DNA of 64,000 bases from JAWKVD01 sp041398225. Its GTDB lineage: Bacteria; Pseudomonadota; Alphaproteobacteria; Caulobacterales; Hyphomonadaceae. The first letter of the stretch is position 1. Each line of letters starts with the position of its first letter. The translations under genes and the position numbers were made by a program. This document shows positions 1 to 8,705 of this stretch, in pieces. Under the pieces are notes generated by a model. It saw nothing but the letters and a program-made list of their open reading frames with translations, did not search any database and was not told the origin of the DNA. The stretch is taken from NCBI GenBank assembly GCA_041398225.1, contig JAWKVD010000005.1, positions 124,001-188,000 on the forward strand, in the 5' to 3' direction.

Positions 1-27
1 TCAGCCGATTAGGCGCACCCTCCGGCG

Positions 28-42
28 TTAACCTTTTGTTAA
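28..42 (+). promoter_or_regulatory. CtrA-type binding box upstream of receiver gene
   Basis: The sequence TTAACCTTTTGTTAA is a perfect TTAA-N7-TTAA direct repeat, the recognition pattern of the alphaproteobacterial cell-cycle regulator CtrA. It lies about 60 nt before the first gene, where a CtrA site would control transcription. Binding is inferred from the match alone. Confidence 0.6.
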
Positions 43-102
43 CCGATGCGCCGGCGATGTCTTAACTGTACGCGCGTTATTAGCAACGATTAGAGAGACC
101 CC

Positions 103-1152
103 ATGCGGCTCCACTTCGTCGACGACTGCGCCACAGACTCACATCTGGTGTCTCAACTGTTCTCGAACGACTGCACCGTCTCGCTGCGCACAAGCAGCCG
201 GTTGCAGGAGCTTCTGGACGAGAACGACGAGAGCGCCGCTGATTGCATCTTCCTTGATGTGATGCGCCCCGACTCGGTCTCCATGCGGGACGACGTCGAC
301 GCGGTGCGCGCACGGACCCCGGCGCCGATCTTCTTCGTGACGGGAGGAGAGGCTCCGCCTCTGCGTCCAGCAGCGTTGGATGCCGGAGCGGAGGGCCTGA
401 TCGAGAAGCAGCAGCTGACGCGGGAGGTCGTGCTGCAACTGGCCCACAACGCACTCGTGCGCTCTCAATCGCAACGAACGACGCCCCAGCTTCCCCCTCT
501 ACAAAGAAGGCCAACGGTCGCCAGGGTCGCGCCAGCCAGGCGCTCCGCCGAAACGCGTGTACTCGCTCCCGTGACGCGCGCGCTTGCCGACGGCCTGAAT
601 TCGATCCGTCGTTCCCTCGACGACCAAGCCGTCAACGCGGCCCTGCGGAACGCCGTGATCGACGCCTCGAATATCGCTTCCGGGCTCGATAGGTTTATCC
701 ATGCCGATCCGCATTGCATCGAGCGCTGCGATATTCTTTCGATCTGCGCAAAAGCCCGCCCAGAGATCGACAAAGCGGCGAGACGCATCGGCGCCAGCGT
801 GTTCTGGGACGTGCGGCCGGGCGGATACGCACAGATCGGGTCCAGCGAACAGGCCGTCGAAGGACTGAAACACTTCATGTTTGCCGTCACCCGACTGATG
901 GGCGCGGACTCAACCATTCTGGTTGTGGCGGAACCGTCAGAACAATCAGGCGGCGTGGTCGTCCGAGTCTACGGCACGGGGCTAATGCTGCCGTCCAACT
1001 GGGACTCTCTGGAAGAAGCCGGGAGCGTTCCGCGCATGCCCGATCAAGCGCGCGCGTCTCTGGCGCTAGCGATGCGCTTGCTTGGCGCAACGCGCGAACA
1101 GATTCAAATCTCGCAGCAGTGCACGACCTCGGTCATCACGCTTCATCTCTAG
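103..1152 (+). CDS. Receiver-domain protein with degenerate kinase-like C-terminus
   Basis: This 349-residue protein starts with a receiver domain (about 1-115). The phosphorylation pocket looks intact: acidic pair D7/D8, acceptor D52, T80 and K102. A basic, proline-containing linker (about 120-160) leads to a C-terminal region with the layout of a histidine-kinase core. That region has a helical stretch near 160-240 and an ATPase-like alpha/beta part near 240-349. I see no phosphorylatable H-box, N-box Asn or DxGxG nucleotide loop, so it is probably not an active kinase. It may be an adaptor or phosphotransfer-type regulator. A CtrA-type box lies upstream and a CheB-CheR fusion gene downstream, so a role in motility or cell-cycle signalling is a reasonable guess. 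The receiver call is firm; the C-terminal call is inference. Confidence 0.65.
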   Translation: MRLHFVDDCATDSHLVSQLFSNDCTVSLRTSSRLQELLDENDESAADCIFLDVMRPDSVSMRDDVDAVRARTPAPIFFVTGGEAPPLRPAALDAGAEGLIEKQQLTREVVLQLAHNALVRSQSQRTTPQLPPLQRRPTVARVAPARRSAETRVLAPVTRALADGLNSIRRSLDDQAVNAALRNAVIDASNIASGLDRFIHADPHCIERCDILSICAKARPEIDKAARRIGASVFWDVRPGGYAQIGSSEQAVEGLKHFMFAVTRLMGADSTILVVAEPSEQSGGVVVRVYGTGLMLPSNWDSLEEAGSVPRMPDQARASLALAMRLLGATREQIQISQQCTTSVITLHL

Positions 1153-1174
1153 AATCGACAGCGTTGGAACGGCC

Positions 1175-1195
1175 CGCCGCATGATGCGGCGTTTT
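1175..1195 (+). terminator. Short intrinsic terminator candidate
   Basis: A 7-bp perfect stem (CGCCGCA/TGCGGCG) closes a 3-nt loop and is followed by four T. It lies 23 nt after the stop of the receiver gene. The T-run is short, so termination may be partial. Confidence 0.45.
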
Positions 1196-1229
1196 GGCGC
1201 GACGCATTATGCGTGCCAGTAACCACCAA

Positions 1230-1243
1230 TTGACGGTCGTCAA
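1230..1243. promoter_or_regulatory. Palindrome TTGACG-GT-CGTCAA, operator candidate
   Basis: A perfect inverted repeat with 6-bp arms and a 2-nt centre lies about 135 nt before the CheB-CheR gene. The TTGACG arm could overlap a -35 element. A related TGACG/CGTCA repeat occurs upstream of the TonB receptor at 29944. The binding protein is unknown. Confidence 0.3.
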
Positions 1244-1378
1244 TGTCATTTTGGCCCGTCGCGCTAGTTTGCCTCATGGAACGCACGACTCTGCGTGAGG
1301 CGTTCTGGCTGACGTGAATCAGCATTCGAAACGGAACTGAAGACACGTGGGGACGCTGTCCCTGCGAGCGGAGGAACT

Positions 1379-4300
1379 ATGTCGAAGCGACCTACATTTG
1401 TCATTGGTCTTGGCGCATCCGCCGGCGGTCTCGAAGCTCTTGAGAAGTTCTTCGACAATGCGCCTGTCGACAGCGGCGGCGCCTTCGTTGTGGTGATGCA
1501 CCTTTCTCGTGACTTCAACAGCATGCTTGACGAGCTTCTGGCGCGCCACACATCGATGAAGGTCCAGCCCGTCGTCGACCGCGCCGAACTCGAGGCCGAC
1601 ACGGTTTATGTCATCCAGCCCGCCACGACGATCGAGCTTCAAGGCGCCTCATTTCGGGTGACGACGCGGCCGCTGGTCGACCCGCAAGGGCCGATCAGCA
1701 CGATCGATACGCTGTTCCGCTCCATCGCCACACAATGGCGCGAACGCGCAGCGGCGGTCGTGCTTTCAGGTTCGGGATCGGACGGATCGCGCGGCGTTAT
1801 CGAGGTGCAGAAGGCCGGCGGCTTCGCGTGTGCGCAAGCGCCCGAAACCGCGAAGTTCGATTCGATGCCAGTCGCAGCGATCGCTACCCGCTCGGTACGC
1901 GCGGTGGAAGCGCCCGAACACCTCGCCCAGATTGCAATCGAAGGCATTCTGGTGCCTGGCCTGAACGCCGGCCGACACTTTGTCACCGATCATGACGGCG
2001 CGCTCGCGCGCATTCTCGAAGCCGTCGTGGGGGTCTCGACGCTCGACGCCACCAAATACAAGCACTCTACATTCGAGCGCCGGGTCCGTCGCCGCATGAT
2101 GGATCTGCAGATCGGATCGATGACCGCCTACGCGGATCGCGTCGTCGACGACCCCATCGAGGCCAGGCGTCTGGCTGATGCGCTTCTCATCGGCGTCACG
2201 AGTTTCTTTCGCGACACGGACGCATTCAATATCATGTCGCAACAGGTGATCCCGGAGATCATTCGCAGGGCTCAGCTGGAAGACCGGTCAATTCGCATCT
2301 GGGTTCCCGGATGCGCCACCGGCGAGGAGCCCTACTCCATCGCCATGCTGTTCGCGGAAGCGATGAAAGACCTGCCGCAGAAACTCGACGTGCAGATCTT
2401 CGCGTCCGATGTGAAGCGTGACTTCCTCTCCGAGGCCGCGCGCGGCGAATTTGCCGAGGCGCGTCTGGAGGGCGTTCCGCCGGATATGCGCGAACAGTTC
2501 TTCAAACCGATCAACGGCGGCGGCTATTACGTGATCGATCCGGCGATTCGGAAGATGATCGTGTTCGCTCCGCACGACATTCTAACAGACCCGCCCTTCA
2601 CACGGTTGGACATGGTCTCTTGTCGCAACCTGCTGATCTACCTCTCGGTGGAAGCGCAGCAACGGATCCTGGGCGGCTTCGCCTTCGGATTGCTGGAAAA
2701 GGGCTGCCTGTTTCTGGGATCAAGCGAAACCGTAGGCGGTTTCCGCGAAACCTTCGAATACATCGACGCACGCAATCGCATCTTCAGACGGACGGCCAAC
2801 AACCGCAACAACATGATCTGGCGCGCAAGCGAGCGCATGTTGTCGGAGTCCAACTCTCTGGGCGCGCCCAAACGCACCATCAAGATGCGCGAAGCCGCAC
2901 TTCAGCCAGCCTACTCGGCGCTGCTGAAGGAGTACGCACCGCCATGCTTGTTGCTCTCATCCGACCGCGAGCTGCTGCATAGCTTCGGCGACGCGCGCAA
3001 ATACATTCGCGCGCCGGAGGGCGTCATCAATCTCGACACGGCCAACATGGTCGATCCGGCCTTGAAAACCCCGATCATCGCCGGCTTGGAGCGCGCGCTG
3101 CGCGACAAGAAGCCGATGACGTTCTCGCGCATCACGCTCGAAGAATTCCCCGAGAAGGGCAAAGTCGTAGATTTGACGGTTCGCCCGCTGCTCCTCGATC
3201 CCGACGGCGAGGTGCTCCACGCGCTCGTCAGCGTCGACTCGGCGAACCGCAACACTGCAGACCTTCGCAGCAATGACGCGCTTACCGTGAGCGCCGAAGC
3301 TCTGGCGAATGTACGAATTCAGGAGCTGGAGACAGAGCTCGCTCGTACACGTGAATCGCTTCAAGCGACGATCGAAGAGATCGAAACGACCAACGAGGAA
3401 TTGCAGGCGACCAACGAAGAGCTGATGTCCTCGAACGAGGAACTTCAGTCGACGAACGAGGAGCTGTCGTCGGTCAACGAAGAACTCTACACGGTCAACT
3501 CAGAGTTCCATAAGCAGAACCTTGAACTCACGAAGCTGTCGAGCGATTTTGAACTTCTGCTGGAATCCACCGAAGTTGGCGTGATCTTTCTAGACCGGGA
3601 ACTGAAGATCACCCGCTTCACCACGCTTGCCGGAGAACTGTTCCAGCTCGCGGACGCCGATCTTGGTCGCCCCATCTCCACCTTCAGGTCGCCATTTGAC
3701 GGACTTGAACCGGAGAAACTTCTCCAGTCCGCGCTCCAGACGGATACGGTCATCGAGGCCGAAGCCGTCGATGGCGAAGGGCACGCCTGGTTGGCGCGCG
3801 CCGTGACGCACTCCAACAATCTCGGGGCGGTTCTGACTCTCATCAACATCGCACGCCTTCGTGACGCGGAGGCGAGCGCCCGCCGCGCCACATCAATGCT
3901 GGAAGCGATCAGGAAAGGCTCGCACGCATTCTATCTTGAAACCGGTTCGGCTGCGGATGAGCTGCGATCCCAGCTAGGGTGGGATGAGTTTGTCGGCGCC
4001 GAAGATTTGGATGGTCCGCGCGAGATCGACTGGTCGAAAATCCACCCTGATGACGTTGAAACGTTCAAGGAAGCGCTCGCAAAATCGCAGCAATCAGGAC
4101 TTCTCCAAACGATCGTGCGAATATGGAACGCCGCCACCGGCGACCACAGGTATGTCCGGCTCTCCGGAACGTTCGCCATGGACACCTTGCGCATCATCGG
4201 GTCCGATGTCGATGACATCGTGCGCCGCGAGCGGGAAAGCACGGAGGCTGCGGCGATTCTGGAGGCGATGCTTCAGGCGTCCACCGCGCTGGTGAGTTTC

Positions 4301-4822
4301 GTCGACGCCAACAAGCGCTATCGCTATGTCAACGACGCCTATGTTCGTCAGTGGAAGATCGACAAGACGGATATCATCGGGAAGACGGTGCACGAATATC
4401 TGCCGGAGGGCAGCTATATCGACGCCGAACCCCACATCGAGGCGGCGTTGCGCGGCCAGCGCCAGGAGTTCACCATAGAGGTGGACGGTCCCGAGCAACC
4501 CGCGCGCGTATTCTCTGTCGTCTACCAGCCGGTCACCGAAGACGACGGGTCCGTGATCGGCTTCGTTGTCGACAAGCTGGACGTCAGCAAGTTTTACGCC
4601 CTCGCCGACGCTTTCAACAACACGGATCGGCTTATCGCCAAAGGCGTTCGTCAATCCGTGGATGCGACCGTCCTCGCCGACATCGACACCTCGAACGTGG
4701 TCTTCGCAAACCGCCGCGCAAACGCCCGCCACCAAAGAATGCGTCACGCCCGACGCCGCCCTGCCAGCCAGCTACAAACCTTGGAGCAACAAGGCCGCCC
4801 TTGCCGCAGCGTCGAACATTGA
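1379..4822 (+). CDS. CheB-CheR-PAS fusion protein, C-terminally truncated
   Basis: This 1147-residue signalling protein fuses a CheB methylesterase to a CheR methyltransferase. CheB covers about 1-190, with the expected catalytic residues S14 (GASAGG), H41 and D135. CheR covers about 205-480 and carries the SAM-binding VPGCATGEEPYS motif from 309. There is no N-terminal receiver, as is usual for this fusion type. A long coiled coil of repeated NEEL heptads spans about 646-720 and is followed by PAS domains (about 725-1085). A further PAS-like start (VLADIDTSNVVFANR) is cut off, and the last 30 or so residues are arginine-rich nonsense in the reading frame. Relatives often end in a histidine kinase of the HWE or HisKA_2 type, which is missing here. 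The tail appears lost by a deletion that joins this gene to the next fragment. The CheB and CheR parts could still be functional. Confidence 0.8.
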   Translation: MSKRPTFVIGLGASAGGLEALEKFFDNAPVDSGGAFVVVMHLSRDFNSMLDELLARHTSMKVQPVVDRAELEADTVYVIQPATTIELQGASFRVTTRPLVDPQGPISTIDTLFRSIATQWRERAAAVVLSGSGSDGSRGVIEVQKAGGFACAQAPETAKFDSMPVAAIATRSVRAVEAPEHLAQIAIEGILVPGLNAGRHFVTDHDGALARILEAVVGVSTLDATKYKHSTFERRVRRRMMDLQIGSMTAYADRVVDDPIEARRLADALLIGVTSFFRDTDAFNIMSQQVIPEIIRRAQLEDRSIRIWVPGCATGEEPYSIAMLFAEAMKDLPQKLDVQIFASDVKRDFLSEAARGEFAEARLEGVPPDMREQFFKPINGGGYYVIDPAIRKMIVFAPHDILTDPPFTRLDMVSCRNLLIYLSVEAQQRILGGFAFGLLEKGCLFLGSSETVGGFRETFEYIDARNRIFRRTANNRNNMIWRASERMLSESNSLGAPKRTIKMREAALQPAYSALLKEYAPPCLLLSSDRELLHSFGDARKYIRAPEGVINLDTANMVDPALKTPIIAGLERALRDKKPMTFSRITLEEFPEKGKVVDLTVRPLLLDPDGEVLHALVSVDSANRNTADLRSNDALTVSAEALANVRIQELETELARTRESLQATIEEIETTNEELQATNEELMSSNEELQSTNEELSSVNEELYTVNSEFHKQNLELTKLSSDFELLLESTEVGVIFLDRELKITRFTTLAGELFQLADADLGRPISTFRSPFDGLEPEKLLQSALQTDTVIEAEAVDGEGHAWLARAVTHSNNLGAVLTLINIARLRDAEASARRATSMLEAIRKGSHAFYLETGSAADELRSQLGWDEFVGAEDLDGPREIDWSKIHPDDVETFKEALAKSQQSGLLQTIVRIWNAATGDHRYVRLSGTFAMDTLRIIGSDVDDIVRRERESTEAAAILEAMLQASTALVSFVDANKRYRYVNDAYVRQWKIDKTDIIGKTVHEYLPEGSYIDAEPHIEAALRGQRQEFTIEVDGPEQPARVFSVVYQPVTEDDGSVIGFVVDKLDVSKFYALADAFNNTDRLIAKGVRQSVDATVLADIDTSNVVFANRRANARHQRMRHARRRPASQLQTLEQQGRPCRSVEH

Positions 4823-5180
4823 CGCATCGCCAGACGCCCGACTTGCCGTGAACGCGGCCTATGCCGTCCACCTCCAACGCGCCAGCGAGATTGATTACCC
4901 GACGACGCCGGAAAAGATGGGCGCTGTAGATTCCTATGGCGGCGTATTCTCAGTGACAGTTGAGGTGGCTGGGACCTACGCGGTCGCGCTGGACTCGAAA
5001 GCGTGGATCGACATGCTCGAAGGCGGAAATGTCGTCGCCTCCGCCGCGCACAGCCATGGACCTGAATGCACCACAATACGCAAGGTGGTCAGCTTTGAAC
5101 TCCAACCAGGCCCACACGTCATCCAGATAGCCGCCAGCGCAAACGCCGAGATGGCGATAATGGTGTTGCGCCAGCCATAG
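4713..5180 (+). pseudogene. Fragment of a small secreted protein, signal peptide lost
   Basis: These 155 codons read as a coherent mature domain. It begins AAQTPATKEC, like the residues around a signal-peptidase site, and runs to a conserved-looking C-terminus with GTYAVALDSKAWIDMLEGG and HGPECTTIRKVVSFEL. No start codon with a signal peptide or ribosome-binding site precedes it in this frame, because the upstream DNA encodes the CheB-CheR fusion in another frame. The domain resembles, from memory, small alphaproteobacterial secreted proteins sometimes annotated as homogentisate 1,2-dioxygenase. The simplest reading is a deletion that removed its 5' end and the 3' end of the preceding gene. 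Confidence 0.6.
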
Positions 5181-5301
5181 CTCGCTTCCCCACGACCACC
5201 GTCCAGTCCATAAACCGTGAACAATCGAAACGGACGTGACGCCGAAATGGCGTGCGTCACGAAAAGGACGGGCGACCAAGAGTTGGGCGCGAGGAGGAAG
5301 A

Positions 5302-6096
5302 ATGAGCGATCTGCTTCGGATCTCGGACGAGGGACACGTACGAACAATAACGCTCAACCGGCCTGACAAGAAGAACGCCCTTACGGACGCGTTCGCCTGG
5401 TCGATCGTCGCAGCCATCGACGAAGCGGCCGCGAACGACAACGTGTGGGTGGTTGCGCTCACCGGGACGGACGACGCCTTTTGCGCAGGACTCGATCTGT
5501 CGATGTCCGAACGCGCCTCGCCGCATCCGCCCCAAACAGCTCAGCTGGACGACATTAACTGGGTTGGGAACTTTCTTCTGGCGATCCGCAAGCGCTGCGA
5601 CAAGCCCGTGGTGGGCGGCGTGAACGGCGTCGCCGTTGGCGCCGGTCTCGGTCTGGCCATGGCGACGGACGTTCGGCTCATCGCGCGCAGCGCCCGCCTA
5701 ATGGCCGGATACACGCGCATCGGCGGATCGCCTGACGCCGGTCTCACAATCACCCTCCCACAGGCCATGGGCTACGAACAAGCGATGCGGTTCATGATGG
5801 AGAATCGCACAGTACAGGGCGAGGAAGCGGTGGCGTTGGGCATGGCCGGCGAAGTGGTCGACGATCATGCATTCTCGGAACGCCTCGCGACATATTGCGA
5901 TGAGCTTTGCCGGTGGTCTCCCATCACCTTGCGCTTGCTCAAACGCGGCATGGTGAAATCCATGGAATCGACTGACATGGAGCAACAGCTTCGCTACGAG
6001 CTGTCCAACATCCACCGCGCATTTTCCAGCGACGACGCCAAGGAGGCGCGCACCGCCTTCCTCGAAAAACGTCCGCCGGTGTTCAAGGGACGCTGA
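5302..6096 (+). CDS. Enoyl-CoA hydratase/isomerase family protein
   Basis: This is a 264-residue crotonase-superfamily protein. The chosen ATG follows a GAGGAGGAAG ribosome-binding site; an upstream in-frame start at 5236 lacks support. Oxyanion-hole segments are visible in CAGLDLS and in GVAVGAGLGLAMATDVRL. The usual catalytic glutamate region reads GGSPDAGLTITLP, with Asp where many hydratases have Glu, so the exact reaction (hydration, isomerisation or other acyl-CoA chemistry) is uncertain. It stands alone, convergent with the gamma-glutamyltransferase gene, and probably acts in fatty- or aromatic-acid breakdown in the cytoplasm. Confidence 0.85.
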   Translation: MSDLLRISDEGHVRTITLNRPDKKNALTDAFAWSIVAAIDEAAANDNVWVVALTGTDDAFCAGLDLSMSERASPHPPQTAQLDDINWVGNFLLAIRKRCDKPVVGGVNGVAVGAGLGLAMATDVRLIARSARLMAGYTRIGGSPDAGLTITLPQAMGYEQAMRFMMENRTVQGEEAVALGMAGEVVDDHAFSERLATYCDELCRWSPITLRLLKRGMVKSMESTDMEQQLRYELSNIHRAFSSDDAKEARTAFLEKRPPVFKGR

Positions 6097-6130
6097 ACCG
6101 GTCGCTAACGAACTGCCATGACGGAATCGA

Positions 6131-7771
6131 TCAGTGTTCCTCCGTCGGCGGGTCGACATACCCGACCGCGCCATCGCGCCTCGGGTCAGCCGCGCCGACC
6201 CATACGCCGTGGTCCAGACCGATCGCATGTACACCGCCAAAATAGGCGTTGAGCCCATCGATCTTCAGATCGCCCTTGGGTTCGACCAAGTCAAAACCCA
6301 TAGCTTCAACGTCCAGTCCTTCCGGCATGACCTCCACGTAGGCGTTGTCGCGCCCGTCATCGTCGGGAACCACATGCACGCGCGGCGCAGCAACAGCCGC
6401 CTGGACGCCGGCGCCCACATCGACCCAATGGCTCGTCACCTGCGTCACTGCAGAAATGATACGCGCGCTGCCCGGGCTGCCAAGAACCAGGACTGGCTCT
6501 CCCTCTTTCATCACGATCGTTGCGCTCATTGATGAATAGGGCGCCGCGCGCGGCCTCACCGAGAATGGATGCCCCGGCTCCTCATCCAACGACTGCATGT
6601 AGTTGTTGTAGAGAAAGCCCAAGGTCGGGCTTACCGCACGCGATCCAAAATAGGAATCGATACTGGTCGTCACCGACACCGCCATTCCATTTGCATCAAC
6701 GATGGAGAAGTGCGTGGTCTCGCCCCCGTAATGTGGAGCAGGCGTCGAGGGCGGCGGCGCACCTTTTTTGATCCGGGCCGCAAGATCGGCGGCAAACGCC
6801 TCGGCGGACACAGCCGAGTTTTCATCACGCGACCGATGCGCAAGATCCAGGGCTTCCAGCAAGGCCTGAGCGCGTTCAACACCTTCCGCATTGAGCTTGT
6901 CCGGCGAGACTTGCTCCAGAAGATTAAGCGCAACCAGCATTACCCACCCCCCTGCCGGTGGGCCGAGCGTGTACACGTCGTACCCACGATAGGTCGTATG
7001 CAATGCCGGAACAACTTCAGGTTGCGGCGTCGAAGCGAGATCTTCCGCGGTAATCCAGCCGCCATATGTCTTCATGTCCGCGGCGATCTGCTGTGCAATT
7101 TCGCCTGTATAGAAATCGTCGGCCCCGGCCTCGGCCAAGCGCTTGAGCGTTGTGGCCAGTACAGGCTGGCGGACAACATCACCCTCCTTCGGCAGCACGC
7201 CGCCGGGCAGGAAGATCGGGGCGGCGGTTGCGCTTTGGCGAAGATCCTCCTCGTGGCGCGCGTAGACCAGCGCCCGGAACCGACCGACCTTGAAACCGTC
7301 TTCGGCATCGTTGATGGCGGGCTGAAGCGCCTTCGCCCAACTAACTTTGCCGCTGCCAAAGGTCCGTTGCGCGAAGTCCATGACACGCACGGTTGAGGGG
7401 ACAGTCATGGCGGTCCAGCCGGTCTTCAGCGCGCCATCCGGCAACTTTCCGGCAGGTATCCCCGAGGGCGCGTAAGACGTACCGTTGATCATCACCGGTT
7501 CCTTTCCTGGAACCCGGATCATCACTTGTGTCTGCCCGCCCAGCCCGGACATCGCTGGCTCGGTAACGCCCAGCGCGAACTGCACCGCCACTGCCGCGTC
7601 TACAGCGTTGCCGCCTTGTCGCAGGATTTCAACACCGGCCGCCGTAGCTTCCGGAGATGCGGACGTGACCACGCCGCGAGATGCAGCGACCGGGGGTTCT
7701 CCGCCGCAAGCCGACAGCATCAGAACAAGAGCGGCAGCCGTAAACTTAGCCCACAAGGAACGAGACTGCAT
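6131..7771 (-). CDS. ggt: Gamma-glutamyltransferase family lipoprotein
   Basis: This 546-residue Ntn-hydrolase proenzyme cleaves gamma-glutamyl bonds such as those of glutathione. The N-terminus is a lipoprotein signal ending in the lipobox LSAC, so the enzyme is probably anchored to a membrane outside the cytoplasm. The large-subunit signature RQGGNAVDAAVAVQFALGV is present. The autoprocessing nucleophile is T352 in GGETTHFSIVD, which would start a small subunit of about 195 residues. The gene overlaps the 3' end of the hydrolase gene before it by 26 nt and is the last gene of a minus-strand operon with a TonB receptor. This suggests the operon takes up and trims peptide-like or gamma-glutamyl compounds. 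The true substrate is unknown. Confidence 0.88.
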   Translation of the reverse strand: MQSRSLWAKFTAAALVLMLSACGGEPPVAASRGVVTSASPEATAAGVEILRQGGNAVDAAVAVQFALGVTEPAMSGLGGQTQVMIRVPGKEPVMINGTSYAPSGIPAGKLPDGALKTGWTAMTVPSTVRVMDFAQRTFGSGKVSWAKALQPAINDAEDGFKVGRFRALVYARHEEDLRQSATAAPIFLPGGVLPKEGDVVRQPVLATTLKRLAEAGADDFYTGEIAQQIAADMKTYGGWITAEDLASTPQPEVVPALHTTYRGYDVYTLGPPAGGWVMLVALNLLEQVSPDKLNAEGVERAQALLEALDLAHRSRDENSAVSAEAFAADLAARIKKGAPPPSTPAPHYGGETTHFSIVDANGMAVSVTTSIDSYFGSRAVSPTLGFLYNNYMQSLDEEPGHPFSVRPRAAPYSSMSATIVMKEGEPVLVLGSPGSARIISAVTQVTSHWVDVGAGVQAAVAAPRVHVVPDDDGRDNAYVEVMPEGLDVEAMGFDLVEPKGDLKIDGLNAYFGGVHAIGLDHGVWVGAADPRRDGAVGYVDPPTEEH

Positions 7772-8705
7772 GAAGCGCCATCCGGCTATTGTCGTGAGGA
7801 ATGTTGGGAGCGTAGGCGAGACGCCAACGGAAGGTGCAATTCAGAGCTTCCGCACGCGCGCGGCCGGCCTCGAAAAAATGGCGACCGCGTGCGAGACGAT
7901 GCGGTCCCTGCCGCATCGCCATCTCAGTTCGATTGAGCGAGCTTTGTTCGGTGTCGATATCGCCCGTTCCGAGCAGAACCGTCATTGGCCGCTCGAGCCA
8001 GGTCTGGATGCGCGCGTCGCTCATGTTCTCGCCGCCCAGTCCGAACGGAGCCTCCACGTCCGGGTCCGGAAGCGTGTACCAGCCTGCATTCGCAGAGATT
8101 GCGTGGCGAACGCGCGCTTCAGGTATATGGAGCATGAACCGGTGGACGAACTGCGCACCTGCCGAATGCCCGTAGATCCCGTATCGGTCCGCGCTTAAAC
8201 CCATCCGCCGTCGGATCTCATCAAACAGCGGCTCGATAGAGCTGAAACTCCACTGCTCTCGCGGTAGAGGCGCGCCTTCGGCATCGAACCTACGGCCAAG
8301 ATTGTAGTCGTTGGATCCCGGAAACTCCTTGCGAGCAAACTCCGGCGCGGCGATGGCCAGTCCATGCGCCTCGGCAAGGTCAGCCCATTGATCGCGGTAT
8401 TCGTCTGCGTTGCGTCCCTGCCCGTGCATGATGAATGCGAATGGCGTCGCGGACGTCATGCGAGCCGGCGCATAGGTATGAACGTTGATCGGCGGACCGT
8501 CCCAACCGTCGAATACGAAGGTCGACTTTCCTTGAGGTGTGCGTTCGGCGTTTCCGCCGCGCGCCATCATGCATGACGTCGCCAGCACTGCCGGCGCGCC
8601 AAACACCAGCGCACGGCGGGCCTGGTCGAGGGCGCTCGCGCCCCCGACCCGTTTGGCGTTGTCCAACGCGCGCACGCGACTAGAACGTCTTCTTGATCTG
8701 CCCAT
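7746..8705 (-). CDS. Alpha/beta hydrolase (PHB depolymerase/esterase-like), exported
   Basis: This is a 319-residue alpha/beta hydrolase. The nucleophile elbow GHSAGA and the oxyanion segment IMHGQGRNADEY are clear. The N-terminus has an arginine-rich stretch, then a hydrophobic segment ending LATSC. This looks like a lipoprotein or other export signal; the exact start could be downstream of the one given. The gene overlaps the TonB receptor gene by 26 nt at its start and ggt by 26 nt at its end, so the three are almost certainly cotranscribed. It probably hydrolyses an ester or amide in the material brought in by the receptor. Substrate not predictable. Confidence 0.78.
   Translation of the reverse strand: MGRSRRRSSRVRALDNAKRVGGASALDQARRALVFGAPAVLATSCMMARGGNAERTPQGKSTFVFDGWDGPPINVHTYAPARMTSATPFAFIMHGQGRNADEYRDQWADLAEAHGLAIAAPEFARKEFPGSNDYNLGRRFDAEGAPLPREQWSFSSIEPLFDEIRRRMGLSADRYGIYGHSAGAQFVHRFMLHIPEARVRHAISANAGWYTLPDPDVEAPFGLGGENMSDARIQTWLERPMTVLLGTGDIDTEQSSLNRTEMAMRQGPHRLARGRHFFEAGRARAEALNCTFRWRLAYAPNIPHDNSRMALHAVSFLVG

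Noticed and set aside
3340..3540. Repeated DNA with an AACGAGGAA-type unit
   Set aside because: It encodes the NEEL heptads of the coiled coil in the CheB-CheR fusion, so it is a protein repeat and not a CRISPR or DNA repeat.
6569..7396. 275-codon plus-strand open frame inside ggt
   Set aside because: It is antisense to a clear gamma-glutamyltransferase with intact catalytic motifs; no domain is recognisable in it.
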